From NCBI GenBank assembly GCA_963556495.2, contig OY747701.1, positions 34,092,501-34,156,500 on the forward strand: a stretch of 64,000 nt of DNA, read 5' to 3'. Shown here piece after piece: positions 60,992-64,000 of the stretch (positions are counted from its first letter, which is position 1; each line of letters begins with the position of its first letter). Position numbers and translations under genes: made by a program. This DNA comes from Valencia hispanica (taxonomy: Eukaryota; Chordata; Actinopteri; Cyprinodontiformes; Valenciidae). The notes beneath the pieces were generated by a model that was given only the letters and a program-made list of their open reading frames with translations, was not told where the DNA came from and ran no database searches.

Positions 60992-62919
60992 AGTGAGAGA
61001 CCGCCTTTTTTAAAATCAGGAAATCATTGTCTGATTTTTGAAGAATGTACTTGTATTTTATTGCTGCACATCAGCATGAGAAAATGATTACTATTTGGTA
61101 CATAAGTACCTCTGTTTGTAATTAAGAGGTCAAACGTTTTCTGTAGTTTTTGAACAGGTTTGCACACACTGCAACAGGGATTTTGGCCCACTCCTCCACA
61201 CAGATCTCTAGATTTGTCAGGTTTCAGGGTTGTTGCTGAGCAACACAGAGTTTCAGCTCCCTCCAAAAATGTTCTGTTGGATTTAGGTCTGGTGGCTGAC
61301 TAGGCCACTCCAGAACCTTGATATGCTTCTTAAAGAGTAACTAAACCCCAAAGCAACTTTTTTTGCCTATAAACTGTATAAATGGGTCTTTACCAAAGCA
61401 ACTTTCAGTTTCTGGGGATTTTTTTACATTTTCATGTAAACTTGTTTAATTCTACACTTTTTGGTCTAAAAATGTCTTAGTGCTGCCCTCTTAGGGTTGA
61501 ACTGTGGCTACTGCATTTGAATTTTGTGATTGGCGGAGAACAGTACATCTTTTCCACTCTTCACATCACAGGCATGGTCTCACAGACACGTTGGTTTAGG
61601 TATAAAACCATCTCTCAGACACACTCGCCCCGTGGTGAGTTTGCAGTTGGATTGCGTTTTTCAGGTTACCATTATTATCACATTAGCACTTAGTTAGCAT
61701 AGCTAACATACTGTTTGAACGTTAGCATTACCACTCTGAGACTGGACCCATCCTGTCTCCCTCTGCCTCAGCAGCACCGGCCTCGGTCAGCACCAACTCA
61801 GCGCCTCAAATTGATACGGCTCTGGGCAGCTGGGCTCCATAAAGCCTCCCTCTACCTCCGGTCACGGCGGACGAGATCCGGTGGCTATGGGCGCTGAGTC
61901 AGAGGAAGACAGGAGGAGTCCAGTCTCTGAGAGGTAATGCTAACATAGGCTAACGTTCAAAACAGATTAACGTCGATCAGTTGCAAAACTGCCAACGTCG
62001 CTTTGGTCACTGTCCATGTTTCAGTGTCAGATTAAGCAAGCCGTCCCTGTCCTCCTGAACACACCCTCACGTTCCCCCCTCCGCTCATCCTCCACACTTG
62101 GCCACCCCTCTGCTCTTCATGGCAATCCCCACTTTGTAGAATTTTTCAAATGTTGTCTGGGGGCGGGGTTATGCCTTTTCAGGGGGTTCAGTTCCACTTT
62201 AAGGAGCCACTCCTTGGTTATCCTGGCTGTGTGCTTCAGGTCATTGTCATGTTGGAAGACCCAGTGACGACCCATCTTCAATGAGGGATGGAGGTTGTTG
62301 CTCAAAATCTCACAATACATGGCCCCATTCATCATCTCCTTAATACAGTGCAGACGTCCTGTCCCCTTCGCAGAAAAGCACCTCCAAAGCATGATGTTTC
62401 CACCCCCATGCTTCACATTAGGGAGGGTGTTCTTGGGATTCAACTAATCCTTCTATTTCCTCCAAACACAGCAAGTGAAGTTTAGACCAAAAAGTTTTCG
62501 ATTTTGGTCTCAGCTGACCACATGACTTTCTCCCATTACTCTTCTGGATCCTCCAGATGGTCATAGGCAAACTTCAGATGGGCCTGGACATGTAATGACT
62601 TGAGCAGGGGAACCTTTCGTGCAATGCATGATTTTAAACTATAACGGTGTAGTGTTCTACCAACAGTAACCTTTGAAACTGTGTTCCTAGCTCTCTTCAT
62701 GTTATTGACCAGCTCCTCCCATGTAGTTCTGGGCTGATTTCTCACCTTTCTTATCAGTGATACCCAAAGAGGTGAGATCTTGCATGGAGCCCTAATCCGA
62801 GGGAGACTGAGTCTTCTTTAGCCTTTTCCATTTTCTAACAATTGCCCCAACAGTTGATCTATTTTCACCAAGTTGCTTTGGCAATGGCCCCATAGCCGTT
62901 TCCAGCCTTGTGGAGGTCT
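60992..62919 (-). pseudogene. Tc1 copy B transposase pseudogene
   Basis: Minus strand, 5' to 3': a region with [20 protein letters not shown], then [19 protein letters not shown] and [19 protein letters not shown] (second catalytic Asp). Beyond the TTAA insertion it resumes with [11 protein letters not shown] and [14 protein letters not shown] (third acidic residue), and ends [18 protein letters not shown]. Stops and frame changes accompany the insertions. Inactive. Confidence 0.8.
61334..62198. mobile_element. TTAA-flanked non-autonomous element, piggyBac-like
   Basis: An 865-bp insertion in the DDE region of Tc1 copy B. Both borders are TTAA (61,330-61,333 and 62,199-62,202). The inverted ends AGAGTAACTAAACCCC and GGGGTTCAGTTCCACT agree at 13 of 16. 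Duplicated TTAA with short inverted repeats is the hallmark of piggyBac-type transposition. No transposase was found inside; the interior has a GC-rich patch (61,735-62,110). Confidence 0.8.
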
Positions 62920-62920
62920 A

Positions 62921-64000
62921 CAGTCGTGGCCAAAAGTTTTGAGAATGACAAATATTAGTTTTCACAAAGTTTGCTGCAAAACTACTTTTAGATCTTTGTT
63001 TCAGTTGTTTCTGTGATGTACTGAAATATAATTACAAGCACTTTATACGTTTCAAAGGCTTTTATGGACAATTACATGACATTTATGCAAAGAGTCAGTA
63101 TTTGCACTGTTGGCCCTTCTTTTTCAGGACCTCTGCAATTCGACTGGGCATGCTCTCAAGCAACTTCTGGGCCAAATCCTGACTGATAGCAACCCATTCT
63201 TTCATAATCACTTCTTGGAGTTTGTCAGAATTAGTGGGTTTTTGTTTGTCCACCCGCCTCTTGAGGACTCACCACAAGTTCTCAATGGGATTAAGATCTG
63301 GGGAGTTTCCAGGCCATGGACCCCAAATTTGAACGTTTTGGTCCCCGAGCCACTTAGTTACCACTTTTGCATTATGGCACGGTGCTCCATCGTGCTGGAA
63401 AATGGATTGTTCTTCACCCAACTGCTGTTGGATTGTTGGAAGAAGTTGCTGTTGGGGGGTGTTTTGGTACCATTCTTTATTCATGGCTGTGTGTTTGGGC
63501 AAAATTGTAAGTGAGCCCGCTCCCTTGGGTGAGAAGCAACCCCACACATGAATGGTCTCAGGATGCTTTACTGTTGGCATGACACAGGACCCATGGTAGC
63601 GCTCACCTTTTCTTCTCCGGACAAGCCTTCTTCCAGATGCCCCAAACATTCGGAAAGAGGCTTCATCGGAGAATATGAATTTGCCCCAGTCCTCAGCAGT
63701 CCATTCACCATTCTTTCTGCATAAGATCATTCTGTCACAGCTGAATCCACTTTAAGAGACGATCCTGGCGCTTGCTGGACTTTCTTGGAGGCCCTGAAGC
63801 CTTCTTAACAAGATTTGAACCTCTTTCCTTGAAGTTCTTGTTAATCCGATAAATTGTTGATTTAGGTGCAATTTTAGAAGCCGCAATATCCTTGCCTGTG
63901 AAGCCATTTTTGTGCAACACAATGATGGCTGCATGCGTTTCTTTGCAGGTCACCATGGTTAACAATGGAAGAACAATGATTTTAAGCATCCCCCTCCTTT
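62921..64000 (-). mobile_element. Tc1-like copy C inserted in copy B, runs off the window
   Basis: The terminal repeat CAGTCGTGGCCAAAAGTTTT begins right after the TA at 62,919-62,920, which belongs to the Tc1 copy B transposase sequence. C belongs to a different Tc1 family from B. The right end lies beyond 64,000. Confidence 0.9.
63092..63956 (-). pseudogene. Tc1 copy C transposase, shortened
   Basis: The likely ATG is at 63,956 (MVTCKETHAAIIVLHKNGF). HTH-like sequence follows to SSKRQDRLLKWIQL, then a deletion of roughly 50-60 codons joins to RMILCRKNGEWTAEDWG. The DDE part is otherwise clear: IFSDEASFRMFG, HVWGCFSPKGAGSL, FQHDGAPCHNAK (catalytic Asp) and NSPDLNPIENLW (catalytic acidic residue). 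A TGA at 63,266-63,268 follows ENLW, and the normal C-terminal tail continues beyond it (VLKRRVDKQKPTNS). It therefore carries a deletion and a premature stop. Confidence 0.85.

Larger units (their letters stand above)
60892..64000 (-). mobile_element. Tc1-like copy B, disrupted by two insertions
   Basis: The left end CAGTGAGAAGCATAAGTATT is flanked by TA (60,890-60,891). The element's transposase lies on the minus strand and is cut at 61,333 by a TTAA-flanked element and at 62,920 by a second Tc1 copy. The right end is beyond the window. Confidence 0.85.

Noticed and set aside
61715..62267. Open frames in a GC-rich patch as a possible usp10 first exon
   Set aside because: They lie inside the TTAA-flanked element and lack the expected N-terminal residues and donor.

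Overview
This is a vertebrate, almost certainly teleost, nuclear genomic window. It is AT-rich with spliced genes that have GT-AG introns, and it is crowded with transposon families typical of fish: Tc1/mariner, hAT, an L2-type LINE, an L1-type LINE, tRNA-derived SINEs, a TTAA-flanked element and a solo LTR. It also carries long tetranucleotide microsatellites. No prokaryotic feature is present.

Two protein-coding genes were rebuilt exon by exon, both on the minus strand. crispld2 is complete. Its predicted TATA box lies at 34,973-34,980, its non-coding first exon ends at 34,810, its ATG is at 31,473, its stop is at 13,161-13,163, and a candidate poly(A) signal sits near 11,610. It encodes a 518-residue secreted protein with a CAP domain and two LCCL domains. 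usp10 lacks only its short first coding exon. Thirteen coding exons from 56,435 down to a stop at 44,703 encode 850 residues of a ubiquitin-specific protease. usp10 lies head-to-tail upstream of crispld2, as in the human 16q24.1 region, which supports calling the CAP/LCCL gene crispld2 rather than crispld1. No functional link between the two genes is implied.

Layout: 1-4.4 kb is a LINE graveyard (L1 and L2 pieces, a small hAT-like insertion). 4.4-11.6 kb is intergenic, with a GATA/GACA microsatellite and a Tc1 remnant. 11.6-35 kb is crispld2, whose introns hold Tc1, L2 and SINE copies, a palindromic element and a CATC microsatellite. 35-42 kb is intergenic and dominated by Tc1-type copies, one split by a solo LTR. 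42-57 kb is usp10. 57-64 kb is usp10 intron 1 or upstream sequence, with a nearly intact hAT element and a three-deep nest of DNA transposons.

The most notable points are as follows. The hAT copy has a perfect 8-bp target duplication and a transposase broken by one stop codon. Several insertions are nested and can be ordered in time. One crispld2 intron is about three-quarters microsatellite. The G3BP-binding FGDF motif of usp10 reads FGEF here. I found no convincing evidence of an undescribed gene system; the window reads as two conserved genes in a landscape of decayed mobile DNA. All calls are from reading the sequence; no database search was run.
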